From NCBI RefSeq assembly GCF_000817815.1, contig NZ_JPRD01000048.1:118531-182530 (forward strand): a stretch of 64,000 nt of DNA, given 5' to 3'. Position 1 is the stretch's first letter. Each line of letters starts with the position of its first letter. The stretch is from Vibrio owensii CAIM 1854 = LMG 25443 (GTDB taxonomy: Bacteria > Pseudomonadota > Gammaproteobacteria > Enterobacterales > Vibrionaceae). Of this stretch, positions 53,034-60,734 are shown piece by piece. The notes below the pieces were generated by a model that did not search any database, was not told where the DNA came from, and was given only the letters and a program-made list of their open reading frames with translations. The translations under genes were made by a program, and so were the position numbers.

Positions 53034-54317
53034 ATGAAAATTTGGAAATCACTCTTATTCACCACCCTACTATCTTGTGGTGTGACAGCAGCGCCAGTAG
53101 AGCTTGATAAGGTTGCAGTCATCGTTAACGATGGCGTAATTCTACAAAGCGACATCAATACCGCGATGAAAACGCTGCAAGCTAATGCTCGCCAAAGTGG
53201 CAAGAGTCTCCCTTCGGCAAGTGTGCTGAAAGACCAAGTGGTAGAGAAACTGATCATCGACACATTGCAAGGCCAAGAGGCGGAGCGTATCGGTGTTCGT
53301 ATTGATGACAACCGCCTGAACCAAGCGATCGCTGAAATTGCTCGCAACAACAATCAAAGCGTGGAGCAGTTAGCTTCGTCGGTTCAAGCTGAAGGTCTCA
53401 GCTACCCAGAATTCCGTGAGCAGATTCGTAAAGAGATTGCTGCTTCTGAAGCTCGTAATGCACTTGTTCGTCGTCGTATCAACATTTTGCCAGCTGAAGT
53501 CGATAGCCTTGCCGACCAATTAGCGACCGAAACTAACGCTACAGTTCAATACAAGATTGGCCACATCCAACTTCGTTTCTCTGACGATAAAGACAAGTCA
53601 GAAGTTGAAGCAGAAGCCAATGCATTGGTTAAGAAACTAAAAGACGGTGCAGACTTCTCTGAAATGGCATACACCTACTCAAAAGGTCCTAAAGCACTAC
53701 AAGGTGGTGATTGGGGTTGGATGCGGAAAGAAGAAATGCCAACCATCTTTGCAGACCAGATCAAGATGCAAAACAAAGGCAGCATTATTGGCCCATTCCG
53801 CAGCGGCATCGGCTTCCACATCCTAAAAGTAGAGGATGTGAAAGGTCTTGAGACCGTAGCGGTAACAGAGGTAAATGCTCGCCACATTCTGATCAAACCA
53901 ACCGTTATCTTGAGTGACGAAGGTGCACAGAAAGAGCTAAACGAGTTCATTCGTCGCATCAAAGCAGGTGAAGCTACCTTTGCTCAACTGGCAACACAGT
54001 ACAGCCAAGATCCTGGTTCAGCGGCTCAAAATGGTGAGCTAGGTTACCAAACACCTGATTTGTACGTACCAGAATTTAAGCACCAAGTAGAAACACTACC
54101 TGTAGGCTCAATCAGTGAACCTTTCAAAACGGTACACGGTTGGCACATTGTTGAAGTTCTAGACCGTCGCCAAGTTGACCGTACAGACTCAGCAATGAAG
54201 AACAAAGCTTACCGAATTCTATTTAACCGTAAGTTTAATGAAGAAGCTGGCGCATGGATGCAAGAGCTACGCGCAAGCGCATTCGTTGAAATCGTGGATG
54301 ACAATGATGGCAACTAA
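53034..54317 (+). CDS. surA: periplasmic chaperone / peptidyl-prolyl isomerase SurA
   Basis: 427 residues. Signal peptide of about 20 residues ending VTAA, then the SurA N-terminal chaperone domain (VDKVAVIVNDGVILQSDINT-like start). Two parvulin domains follow, with YKIGHIQLRF and ARHILIKPTV starts and GADFSEMAYTYSKGPKALQGGDWGW / ATFAQLATQYSQDPGSAAQNGELGY bodies, and a C-terminal helix. It delivers unfolded outer-membrane proteins, LptD among its clients, to the BAM complex. Its 3' end overlaps pdxA. Confidence 0.96.
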   Translation: MKIWKSLLFTTLLSCGVTAAPVELDKVAVIVNDGVILQSDINTAMKTLQANARQSGKSLPSASVLKDQVVEKLIIDTLQGQEAERIGVRIDDNRLNQAIAEIARNNNQSVEQLASSVQAEGLSYPEFREQIRKEIAASEARNALVRRRINILPAEVDSLADQLATETNATVQYKIGHIQLRFSDDKDKSEVEAEANALVKKLKDGADFSEMAYTYSKGPKALQGGDWGWMRKEEMPTIFADQIKMQNKGSIIGPFRSGIGFHILKVEDVKGLETVAVTEVNARHILIKPTVILSDEGAQKELNEFIRRIKAGEATFAQLATQYSQDPGSAAQNGELGYQTPDLYVPEFKHQVETLPVGSISEPFKTVHGWHIVEVLDRRQVDRTDSAMKNKAYRILFNRKFNEEAGAWMQELRASAFVEIVDDNDGN

Positions 54318-55305
54318 TTCGATTCGCAGAATCGTCGTGACCGCAGGGGAACCTGCGGGTATCGGCCCGGATTTGGTACTGGCTCTATCTAAGGAAGACT
54401 GGGCACACCAAATCGTCGTCTGCGCAGACAAAAATATGCTGTTGGAACGTGCCAACTTGCTTGGCATTGATGTTCAACTGACTGATTACAATCCAGAAGA
54501 AGCACCAAAGGTACAAAAAGCAGGCACCTTGATCGTTGACCATATCGAAATGGCAGAAAATGTCATCGCGGGTCAACTCAATGAAGCCAACGGCCACTAC
54601 GTGTTAAAAACACTAGAAAGAGCCGCTTTGGGCTGTATGAATGCTGAATTTGATGCTATTGTCACCGGCCCTGTACATAAGGGGGTGATCAATCGCTCTG
54701 GTGTTGCGTTCAGTGGGCATACTGAATTCTTCGCCGAGAAGTCCAACACACCGTTGGTCGTGATGATGCTAGCCACCGAAGGGCTGCGAGTTGCTCTAGT
54801 AACAACGCATATTCCTTTGGCTTACGTATCTAAAGCCGTCACGGAAGAGCGATTAGAAAAAATCATCGATATTCTTCATAAAGATCTTGTAGAAAAATTT
54901 GCCATCTCCCAACCAAACATCTATGTTTGCGGGCTAAATCCACATGCGGGAGAAGATGGCTGTTTGGGTCGCGAAGAGATCGAGACCATCACTCCGACGT
55001 TGGAAAAGATTCGACAAGAAAAAGGAATCAATCTGATCGGTCCATTACCGGCAGACACCATTTTCAATGAAAAGTATTTAAACGATGCTGATGCTGTTTT
55101 AGGCATGTACCACGATCAAGTATTGCCAGTTTTGAAATACAAAGGCTTTGGTCGTTCAGTAAACATTACTCTTGGTCTACCTTTTATAAGAACCTCGGTG
55201 GATCACGGTACTGCATTAGAACTGGCAGGGACAGGTCAAGCGGATACAGGGAGCTTCCGAACAGCGCTCACGCATGCGATAGAATTGGTAGAGAAGAAAC
55301 AATGA
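54304..55305 (+). CDS. pdxA: 4-hydroxythreonine-4-phosphate dehydrogenase
   Basis: 333 residues from the first ATG of an ATGATG pair at 54304; the one at 54307 or an ATG at 54298 is also possible. Family blocks are TAGEPAGIGPDLVLAL near the start, VTGPVHKGVINRSGVAFSGHTEFFAE, GLNPHAGEDGCLGREE and MYHDQVLPVLKYKGFGRSVNITLGLPFIRTSVDHGTA, including the metal-binding histidines. It acts in the DXP-dependent pyridoxal phosphate route. Its start overlaps surA by 14 bases and its stop overlaps rsmA by 4, so translation is coupled. Confidence 0.95.
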   Translation: MMATNSIRRIVVTAGEPAGIGPDLVLALSKEDWAHQIVVCADKNMLLERANLLGIDVQLTDYNPEEAPKVQKAGTLIVDHIEMAENVIAGQLNEANGHYVLKTLERAALGCMNAEFDAIVTGPVHKGVINRSGVAFSGHTEFFAEKSNTPLVVMMLATEGLRVALVTTHIPLAYVSKAVTEERLEKIIDILHKDLVEKFAISQPNIYVCGLNPHAGEDGCLGREEIETITPTLEKIRQEKGINLIGPLPADTIFNEKYLNDADAVLGMYHDQVLPVLKYKGFGRSVNITLGLPFIRTSVDHGTALELAGTGQADTGSFRTALTHAIELVEKKQ

Positions 55306-56111
55306 GAAATGATGTCCATTTAGGACACAAAGCGCGTAAACGTTTTGGTCAAAACTTCCTGAACGACCCATACATTATTGATGGCATCGTATCAGCAATT
55401 AACCCAAGACCAGGGCAAAACCTGGTTGAAATCGGCCCTGGTCTAGGTGCAATCACCGAGCCTGTTGGTCGCGAAGTCGACAAGTTCACGGTTATCGAAT
55501 TGGACCGTGACCTAGCAGAACGTCTACGTAACCACCCTGAATTGGCAGACAAACTTACGATTCATGAAGGCGATGCAATGCGCTTTGACTTCACGCAGTT
55601 AGTGAAGCCAAACAACAAGCTACGTATCTTCGGTAACTTGCCATACAACATCTCTACACCATTGATGTTCCACCTGTTTGAATTCCATAAAGACATTCAA
55701 GACATGCACTTTATGCTTCAAAAAGAAGTGGTAAATCGCTTAGCGGCAGGTCCTGGTAGCAAAGCATACGGCCGTCTAACTGTAATGGCACAGTACTACT
55801 GTAAAGTGGTACCAGTACTAGAAGTGCCGCCAACGGCATTTGTTCCGCCACCGAAAGTAGACTCAGCCGTAGTACGCTTGGTTCCTTACGAAGAGCTGCC
55901 GCACCCAGCAAAAGATCTACGTTTATTGGAGCGTGTATGTCGCGAAGGTTTTAACCAACGCCGTAAGACTGTACGTAACTGCTACAAGTCGCTACTAAGT
56001 ACTGAAGTACTTGAAGAACTGGGTATCAACCCTAGCATGCGTCCAGAGAACCTAACGCTACAACAATTCGTCGCCATGGCGAACTGGCTCGCGGATAACC
56101 CGCAGCAATAA
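55302..56111 (+). CDS. rsmA: 16S rRNA dimethyladenosine transferase RsmA (KsgA)
   Basis: 269 residues. The Rossmann methyltransferase has the SAM motif NLVEIGPGLGAITEP, the acidic VIELDRDLAERL, and the catalytic NLPYNISTPL. The C-terminal helical domain ends with FNQRRKTVRNCYKSLL. It dimethylates A1518 and A1519 of 16S rRNA and acts as a late checkpoint of 30S assembly. The ATG overlaps the pdxA stop (ATGA). Confidence 0.97.
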   Translation: MRNDVHLGHKARKRFGQNFLNDPYIIDGIVSAINPRPGQNLVEIGPGLGAITEPVGREVDKFTVIELDRDLAERLRNHPELADKLTIHEGDAMRFDFTQLVKPNNKLRIFGNLPYNISTPLMFHLFEFHKDIQDMHFMLQKEVVNRLAAGPGSKAYGRLTVMAQYYCKVVPVLEVPPTAFVPPPKVDSAVVRLVPYEELPHPAKDLRLLERVCREGFNQRRKTVRNCYKSLLSTEVLEELGINPSMRPENLTLQQFVAMANWLADNPQQ

Positions 56112-56124
56112 GAACTCAAACGAT

Positions 56125-56150
56125 AAGCCAAACCCTTGCCGGTTTGGCTT
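56125..56150 (+). terminator. terminator-like hairpin between rsmA and apaG
   Basis: AAGCCAAACC (56125-56134) pairs exactly with GGTTTGGCTT (56141-56150), followed by ATTATTATTG. A moderate terminator or attenuator: apaG follows only 37 bases later. Confidence 0.65.
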
Positions 56151-56187
56151 ATTATTATTGGGATACAACGTTTCTCGAGGAGTGCAC

Positions 56188-56568
56188 ATGGACGTCATTC
56201 AACCTTGCATCAAAATCCAAGTTCATACCAAATACATTGAAGAACAGTCCAACCCAGAACTGCAGCGATATGTCTTCGCTTATATCATCACAATAAAAAA
56301 CCTCAGCCAACAAACTGTCCAATTAGTTAGCCGTCGCTGGTTAATCACTGATTCAAACGGTAAACAAATGACGGTCGAAGGTGAAGGTGTGGTTGGTCAA
56401 CAGCCGTTTATTCCAGGTAATGACGAGTACACTTACAGCAGCGGAACTGCGCTTGAAACACCGGTTGGTGTTATGCAAGGACACTACATGTTGTTGGATG
56501 AAAAAGGACAGCAATTTATCACCGAGATTGATCCATTCCGTTTAGCGGTTCCAAACGTCTTAAATTAA
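56188..56568 (+). CDS. apaG: ApaG protein
   Basis: 126 residues from MDVIQPCIKIQVHTKY, preceded by GAGGAG; an in-frame ATG 10 codons upstream falls close to the hairpin and is rejected. It has the immunoglobulin-like ApaG fold with RRWLITDSNGKQMTVEGEGVVGQQP, the family signature, and a YTYSSGTALETPVGVMQGHY block. In bacteria ApaG is linked to cobalt resistance and magnesium transport; its biochemical role is unsettled. Located between rsmA and apaH, as is usual. Confidence 0.95.
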   Translation: MDVIQPCIKIQVHTKYIEEQSNPELQRYVFAYIITIKNLSQQTVQLVSRRWLITDSNGKQMTVEGEGVVGQQPFIPGNDEYTYSSGTALETPVGVMQGHYMLLDEKGQQFITEIDPFRLAVPNVLN

Positions 56569-56580
56569 TCAGGAGATTCA

Positions 56581-57387
56581 GTGGCGACTTATATTGTTGG
56601 TGATATTCAGGGCTGTTTTGATGAGCTTCAGCAGCTACTGGAACAGGTTAGTTTCTCTTCACAACACGACCAGCTTTGGCTAGCGGGAGATCTCGTCGCT
56701 CGCGGACCTAAATCTCTAGAAACATTGCGTTTTGTTAAGTCTCTGGGTGACAGTGCTAAAGTGGTACTTGGTAATCATGACCTACACCTAATGGCGGTGT
56801 CGCAAGGGCTGAAAAAAGTCAAAGACAAGGACAAGACTGCACCTATTTTTTCTGCTCCAGATAAACAAGAGCTGCTTACTTGGTTGGCTCAGCAACCTCT
56901 TATGGCCGAGCATGACGAGTTCGTTATGTGCCACGCTGGTATCTCTCCACTGTGGGCTCTTGATACTGCAAGAGCGTGCGCACGTGAAGTTGAAAGCATC
57001 ATACAAAGTAAAGAGCTACCTTGGCTGCTAGAAAACATGTACAGCAACCAACCCGATCTTTGGGATGAGTCCTTGTCGGGTCTCGATCGTTATCGCTACA
57101 CCATCAATGCGTTTACTCGCATGCGTTTTTGCTTTACTGATGGTCGCTTAGATATGGACTGTAAACTGCCACCGCAAGAAGTGTCGGAAGATGAGCTTGT
57201 GCCTTGGTTTAAGCTGCCACAACGAGTCCCACTAGAAAAAGCTGTGCTATTTGGGCACTGGGCCGCACTACAAGGTCATATCGATGAAAGCATAATTGGT
57301 CTTGATACTGGCTGCGTTTGGGGCGGTTCGCTCACCATGATTCGTTGGGAAGACAAGCAAGTCTTCACTCAAGAAGCACTCAGTTAA
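56581..57387 (+). CDS. apaH: diadenosine tetraphosphatase (symmetrical)
   Basis: 268 residues from a GTG at 56581, fixed by AGGAG 6 bases upstream and by the family start ATYIVGDIQGCFDEL. Phosphoesterase motifs: GDIQGC, GDLVARGP, GNHDLHL and CHAGISP supply the two-metal site. It cleaves Ap4A into two ADP, removing an alarmone made under stress. It is 12 bases beyond apaG and ends the operon before a strong terminator. Confidence 0.95.
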   Translation: MATYIVGDIQGCFDELQQLLEQVSFSSQHDQLWLAGDLVARGPKSLETLRFVKSLGDSAKVVLGNHDLHLMAVSQGLKKVKDKDKTAPIFSAPDKQELLTWLAQQPLMAEHDEFVMCHAGISPLWALDTARACAREVESIIQSKELPWLLENMYSNQPDLWDESLSGLDRYRYTINAFTRMRFCFTDGRLDMDCKLPPQEVSEDELVPWFKLPQRVPLEKAVLFGHWAALQGHIDESIIGLDTGCVWGGSLTMIRWEDKQVFTQEALS

Positions 57388-57414
57388 CGGCTCTGATTGC
57401 CGGACGAGAAAACA

Positions 57415-57440
57415 AAAAGCACCGCATTGACGGTGCTTTT
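57415..57440. terminator. bidirectional terminator between apaH and folA
   Basis: AAAAGCACCG pairs with CGGTGCTTTT around a six-base loop, between convergent apaH (+) and folA (-). Confidence 0.9.
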
Positions 57441-57459
57441 CTTATTGGGCTCAATTTGA

Positions 57460-57939
57460 TTATTTTTCTAAAATCGTAAAACGCATGCTATAAGCGTTTT
57501 TCTCATCCGCTTGGTACGCTTCAGAGTACGTTTCTTTGAACTCAGTTCCCCAATTTGGGAACTGAGTATCTCCATCAATTTCAGCTTCAATATGAGTAAC
57601 ATACAGTTTATTAGCCATAGGTAGGCACGCTGCATAAATCGCTCCGCCACCAATGATCATGACTTCTTCTACTTCACCAGCAACCTCAAGTGCTTGCTCA
57701 ATTGACGTGACCGTCGAAACACCTTCAATGGAAAGTGAAGCATCACGGCTGATGACAATGTTCAAACGACCAGGTAATGGACGCCCAATAGACTCATAGG
57801 TTTTACGCCCCATAACAACTGGCTTGCCCATGGTGCAACGCTTAAACCATGCAAAATCGGCAGGAAGGTGCCAAGGCATCTGGTTGTCTTTACCGATGAT
57901 TCGGTTGTCTGCCATCGCGGCAATCATGCTGATGATCAT
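57460..57939 (-). CDS. folA: dihydrofolate reductase
   Basis: 159 residues, same length as E. coli DHFR. MIISMIAAMADNRIIGKDNQMPWHLPADFAWFK contains the catalytic acid (D in LPADFAWF), VMGRKTYESIGRPLPGR binds NADPH, and VMIIGGGAIYAACLP is the cofactor loop. It reduces dihydrofolate to tetrahydrofolate and is the trimethoprim target. The AAGGATCC ribosome site overlaps the very end of a yjjB remnant: the remnant's stop lies 9 bases before this ATG, showing that folA once followed an intact yjjB directly. Confidence 0.96.
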   Translation of the reverse strand: MIISMIAAMADNRIIGKDNQMPWHLPADFAWFKRCTMGKPVVMGRKTYESIGRPLPGRLNIVISRDASLSIEGVSTVTSIEQALEVAGEVEEVMIIGGGAIYAACLPMANKLYVTHIEAEIDGDTQFPNWGTEFKETYSEAYQADEKNAYSMRFTILEK

Positions 57940-57948
57940 ATTGGATCC

Positions 57949-58084
57949 TTATACTATGGGTCTGCGGCGATAGAATAACAGCCCCAGAACCGCCAAGCCA
58001 ACCGCTAAGCCAGCAATAATAAACATCGCCTTAAGAAAGTTTTCCATGCACGTCGCAATAAGTTCAGGTGAGTAACCCAAGTGG
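57949..58084 (-). pseudogene. 3' remnant of yjjB (last ~44 codons) beside folA
   Basis: On the minus strand this encodes HLGYSPELIATCMENFL through to RRRPIV and stop, matching the C terminus of the intact gene at 59345-59818 except for one Leu/Pro change. The DNA is identical over 132 bases with only 4 differences visible, then all similarity stops abruptly at 58084. There is no start codon region or 5' part. It is one of two direct repeats flanking a 1.26 kb insert and appears to mark the original yjjB-folA junction. Confidence 0.9.
57953..58084. repeat. 132-base direct repeat, left copy (yjjB 3' end)
   Basis: Aligned to 59349-59480 with a constant offset of 1396 bases. About 97 percent identity; the 4 mismatches include the base at 57958 and those in CCCCAGAACC versus CCCCGGAACC, AAGTTC versus AAGCTC and AACCCAAG versus AACCTAAG. 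Flanks differ on the right. Confidence 0.9.
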
Positions 58085-58269
58085 CGTACATTTCTTTGGC
58101 AATCAGGCATTTAAAAACGAATTAAGATTAATAATGGGTTTTAAAACCTTAACGATAAGTTACACCTGAATAATCCAATAACATTCAACCAAGATTAATA
58201 ATAATCATATTCGCGGTTAAAACATTCTGTAATAGCGTTTAATTGCAACCTCAACAATCGGATGGATAC
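58085..58269. promoter_or_regulatory. AT-rich divergent control region at the left end of the insert
   Basis: It contains two copies of AAGATTAATAAT (58124-58135 and 58191-58202, 67 bases apart) and a perfect palindrome GGTTTTAAAACC (58137-58148). It must drive the secreted-protein gene to the right and, if no other promoter exists, folA to the left through the yjjB remnant. Confidence 0.5.
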
Positions 58270-59298
58270 ATGGAACACAAATATGCTTCAGCAATATTGC
58301 TTTCAGCATGTGCATTATTTGCTAATAACGCACATGCTACAGATTCAAGTAGTGAAACAATCCCAAAATACAAACCTCATGCGTGTCTTGTTTTAGTTTC
58401 TACTGGGCAGCAGTTTTGTCAGCAAAAAGGGGAAGAACCCCTATCTCGCTTGCCTGATGAGTTTTATCGCCAACCAGTCTATGTTCAAGCTGAGCAAGGA
58501 ACAGAAGTCATCCTATCAGATGTCGATAACTTGGCAGATAAAACAAGAAAAGTCTATGTGGTGGGCACTGTTCTTAATGAAGAGCTGAAAAACGCTGAAT
58601 CATCGAAAGGAGAAATTATTGATGTTTCAGCACCAGCCTCAATGAAAGTCGTTGGTAGTGATAAAAACCTTGGCTGTTTACGAAACATTTCGACTGATCA
58701 GATGTACTGTCTTCCAAAAGATAGAAAAGTTAACAGACTGCCTGATTTCATTTACGACCAACCGATCGAGGTTAGACCTACCTTCGGTTTAAAAGTAAAA
58801 GTATCGGCACAAGAGGAACTACTATCGGAAGCCTCTTACTCATTTGAGCAAACAACCACAAATGATCGCCTACAGAAAATCACCACGAATAATGGCTTAG
58901 AACTTAACTTACAAAAAGTAAAATCTATGGCTGTTGTTGACTCTGGAGCTCAAAAGGCTTGCTTAACGAGTCGTCAAACTGGCGTTCAATTTTGTCTAGC
59001 AGAAAAAGGAACTGGAGAAGCATACCCAAGTGAATTCGATAACCTTTATCCATCACCAAATTACCTACCAAGCTGGATTCGAGGGCATGAAGTTGATGCA
59101 AAATCGAATTCACCAATAGGCATGCATATTTCCAACACATATAACGTAATTGGATATCAATACACTTGGTTCCCACCGGGCGAAGTTAGTAACAATAAGC
59201 TTTCTCAGCAAGTCACTGTTGGTGGTGAGGAAGTAGATTTATCCCAACCTAACTCCTTTAATATCTTTAACTGCAAAAATAGCTCGAGAGATTGCTGA
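58270..59298 (+). CDS. secreted protein with three CX10C modules, unknown function
   Basis: 342 residues from MEHKYASAILLSACALF, preceded by GGATGG; a TTG nine codons upstream is rejected. The signal peptide is cleaved near residue 23 (NNAHA). Three repeats of about 96 residues begin at Cys pairs C39/C50, C136/C147 and C231/C242, each C-L-X9-C, with shared S/T-G-x-Q-F/Y-C-L-like cores. In the first two, a downstream L-P-D-x-x-Y-x-Q-P-(V/I) segment follows. Cysteines 335 and 342 form a further C-terminal pair. I recognise no family. It is more AT-rich than its neighbours, lies alone on its strand, and sits between duplicated yjjB ends, so it is probably acquired. Confidence 0.85.
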   Translation: MEHKYASAILLSACALFANNAHATDSSSETIPKYKPHACLVLVSTGQQFCQQKGEEPLSRLPDEFYRQPVYVQAEQGTEVILSDVDNLADKTRKVYVVGTVLNEELKNAESSKGEIIDVSAPASMKVVGSDKNLGCLRNISTDQMYCLPKDRKVNRLPDFIYDQPIEVRPTFGLKVKVSAQEELLSEASYSFEQTTTNDRLQKITTNNGLELNLQKVKSMAVVDSGAQKACLTSRQTGVQFCLAEKGTGEAYPSEFDNLYPSPNYLPSWIRGHEVDAKSNSPIGMHISNTYNVIGYQYTWFPPGEVSNNKLSQQVTVGGEEVDLSQPNSFNIFNCKNSSRDC

Positions 59299-59311
59299 CC
59301 ACATAGAGAAG

Positions 59312-59336
59312 AAAGGGCACAGTGTCAGTGCCCTTT
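59312..59336. terminator. bidirectional terminator between the inserted gene and yjjB
   Basis: AAAGGGCAC (59312-59320) pairs exactly with GTGCCCTTT (59328-59336). It lies 13 bases beyond the inserted gene and 9 bases beyond the yjjB stop on the other strand. Confidence 0.75.
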
Positions 59337-59344
59337 ATATCAAT

Positions 59345-59818
59345 TTAAACTATTGGTCTGCGGCGATAGAATAACAGCCCCGGAACCGCCAAGCCAACCG
59401 CTAAGCCAGCAATAATAAACATCGCCTTAAGAAAGTTTTCCATGCACGTCGCAATAAGCTCAGGTGAGTAACCTAAGTGGTTTATCTCTACCATGGCGAT
59501 CATGGCCTTATATGCGAATACACCCGGAACCATAGGAATCAAAGCAGCCACAGTGAAGACTTTAGGGTGAGCAAGAAAACGATGGGACCAATGCACACCA
59601 ATCAAACCTACTAGCGTCGCTGCAAAAAACGTTGCCCATTCAATTGGCAAGCCAAAGTGCATCATTAGGTAACGACTGCCATGACCAATCGCACCACCTA
59701 CCGCGCAGTACTTGAGTGCTTTCTGCGGCACATTAAACACCATAGCAAAACCAACGGCAGGAATAGCGGCGAAGAACATATCGTTCAACAGCCCTAAGAT
59801 GAGTTCAAATACGCTCAT
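59345..59818 (-). CDS. yjjB: threonine/serine exporter family protein, YjjB-like small subunit
   Basis: 157 residues from MSVFELILGLLNDMFFAAIPAVGFAMVFN, the same length as E. coli YjjB. An upstream in-frame start lies within yjjP and is rejected; the ATG overlaps the yjjP stop by one base. About five membrane helices of the ThrE_2/DUF3815 type. With YjjP it forms an exporter, linked to succinate in E. coli. Its last 44 codons are the right copy of the duplicated segment; the final helix carries a proline (LAVPGLLFY) where the remnant has leucine, so the tail may be foreign. Confidence 0.9.
   Translation of the reverse strand: MSVFELILGLLNDMFFAAIPAVGFAMVFNVPQKALKYCAVGGAIGHGSRYLMMHFGLPIEWATFFAATLVGLIGVHWSHRFLAHPKVFTVAALIPMVPGVFAYKAMIAMVEINHLGYSPELIATCMENFLKAMFIIAGLAVGLAVPGLLFYRRRPIV
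59349..59480. repeat. 132-base direct repeat, right copy (end of intact yjjB)
   Basis: Partner of 57953-58084. It lies inside the intact gene and ends without any trace of similarity beyond 59480, so the duplicated unit is exactly the 3' end of yjjB. Confidence 0.9.
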
Positions 59819-60618
59819 TAGCTCATCCACCCCCAAATCCCCGTTACTTCCATTGCCGCAACAATACCGAGACAAGTCGCTAAGGTTAATAAGCTCGCCA
59901 TGGTAAATCGCGCAATGCCCATGTTGATATGGCCTTTTAGCATATCGGCAACTGAGTTAATCAGTGGGAAACCGGGTACTAGCATCAATACCGAAGATGC
60001 CATCGCAACGGTTGGCAAGTTACCAATGTCAAAAATGACCGCTTGAGCAGAGATTAGGGTGGTCACAAACGCTGTGACAGCGAAGTTGAGAAGAGGATTA
60101 AAGTGGCGGTGACCAATTTCTTGTCGAACGGTCATACCGCCTGCAGAAGCAAGAAACGTCATGACAAACACACCTAAGTCTCCACCCGCTAAGTGGCTGA
60201 AGGCCGCACAAGAAAGGCCGATCATGAACACCACTAACCAACGGTTATAGCGCTCAGGGCTAATGGTGTTGAGTTTCTTCTGCGCCATTCTCACATCGAG
60301 CAAGCCGCGCTCCATCATGATACAAATTCGTTGGATCTGGGTGATCACTCGCATGTTTATCCCGCGATCGGCACAACTTCTGGTCGTTGTAATGCAATGA
60401 TCGTCTTTGACTGTCGTTACAACCAAAGCATTCGCAGATAATGCCACTGCCACTTCGCTGACACCACAGGCAATACCGATGCGCTGCATGATGTCACTCA
60501 CAAGCGTACTTTCTGCCCCGTGGGCTAAGAGCATTTGCCCTGCTTGGGCAACGAGCCGAGAAATGGCCCTTTGGTTGGATGCCGTCGTTGCACAAGACGG
60601 TATAACTTCCGATGTCAT
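59818..60618 (-). CDS. yjjP: threonine/serine exporter family protein, YjjP-like large subunit
   Basis: 266 residues. The N-terminal cytoplasmic DUF1212/ThrE region has QAGQMLLAHGAESTLVSDIMQRIGIACGV and CITTTRSCADRGINM. Five C-terminal membrane helices include SHLAGGDLGVFVMTFLASAGGMTVRQEIG and VLMLVPGFPLINSVADMLKG. It forms a two-part exporter with YjjB encoded one base later. In E. coli YjjPB exports succinate; the substrate here is unproven. Expected to have been in one operon with folA before the insertion. Confidence 0.9.
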   Translation of the reverse strand: MTSEVIPSCATTASNQRAISRLVAQAGQMLLAHGAESTLVSDIMQRIGIACGVSEVAVALSANALVVTTVKDDHCITTTRSCADRGINMRVITQIQRICIMMERGLLDVRMAQKKLNTISPERYNRWLVVFMIGLSCAAFSHLAGGDLGVFVMTFLASAGGMTVRQEIGHRHFNPLLNFAVTAFVTTLISAQAVIFDIGNLPTVAMASSVLMLVPGFPLINSVADMLKGHINMGIARFTMASLLTLATCLGIVAAMEVTGIWGWMS

Positions 60619-60687
60619 AAATACTTCCTAAGTCCGTTAAGCTCATTATTGTGCCGCAAATCACATCGTCTAAACATGATTTAGATA

Positions 60688-60717
60688 CAAAAAAAGCCGC
60701 AATAAACATTGCGGCTT
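60688..60717 (-). terminator. terminator of obgE
   Basis: AAGCCGCAAT (60694-60703) pairs exactly with ATTGCGGCTT (60708-60717); on the minus strand TTTTT follows. It separates obgE from yjjP on the same strand. Confidence 0.88.
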
Positions 60718-60734
60718 AATGAATTAGCTAGCGA

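Noticed and set aside
57949..59480. Integron cassette or IS element as explanation of the folA-yjjB insert
   Set aside because: No transposase or integrase, no terminal inverted repeats or attC-like structure; the flanks are copies of a chromosomal gene end instead.
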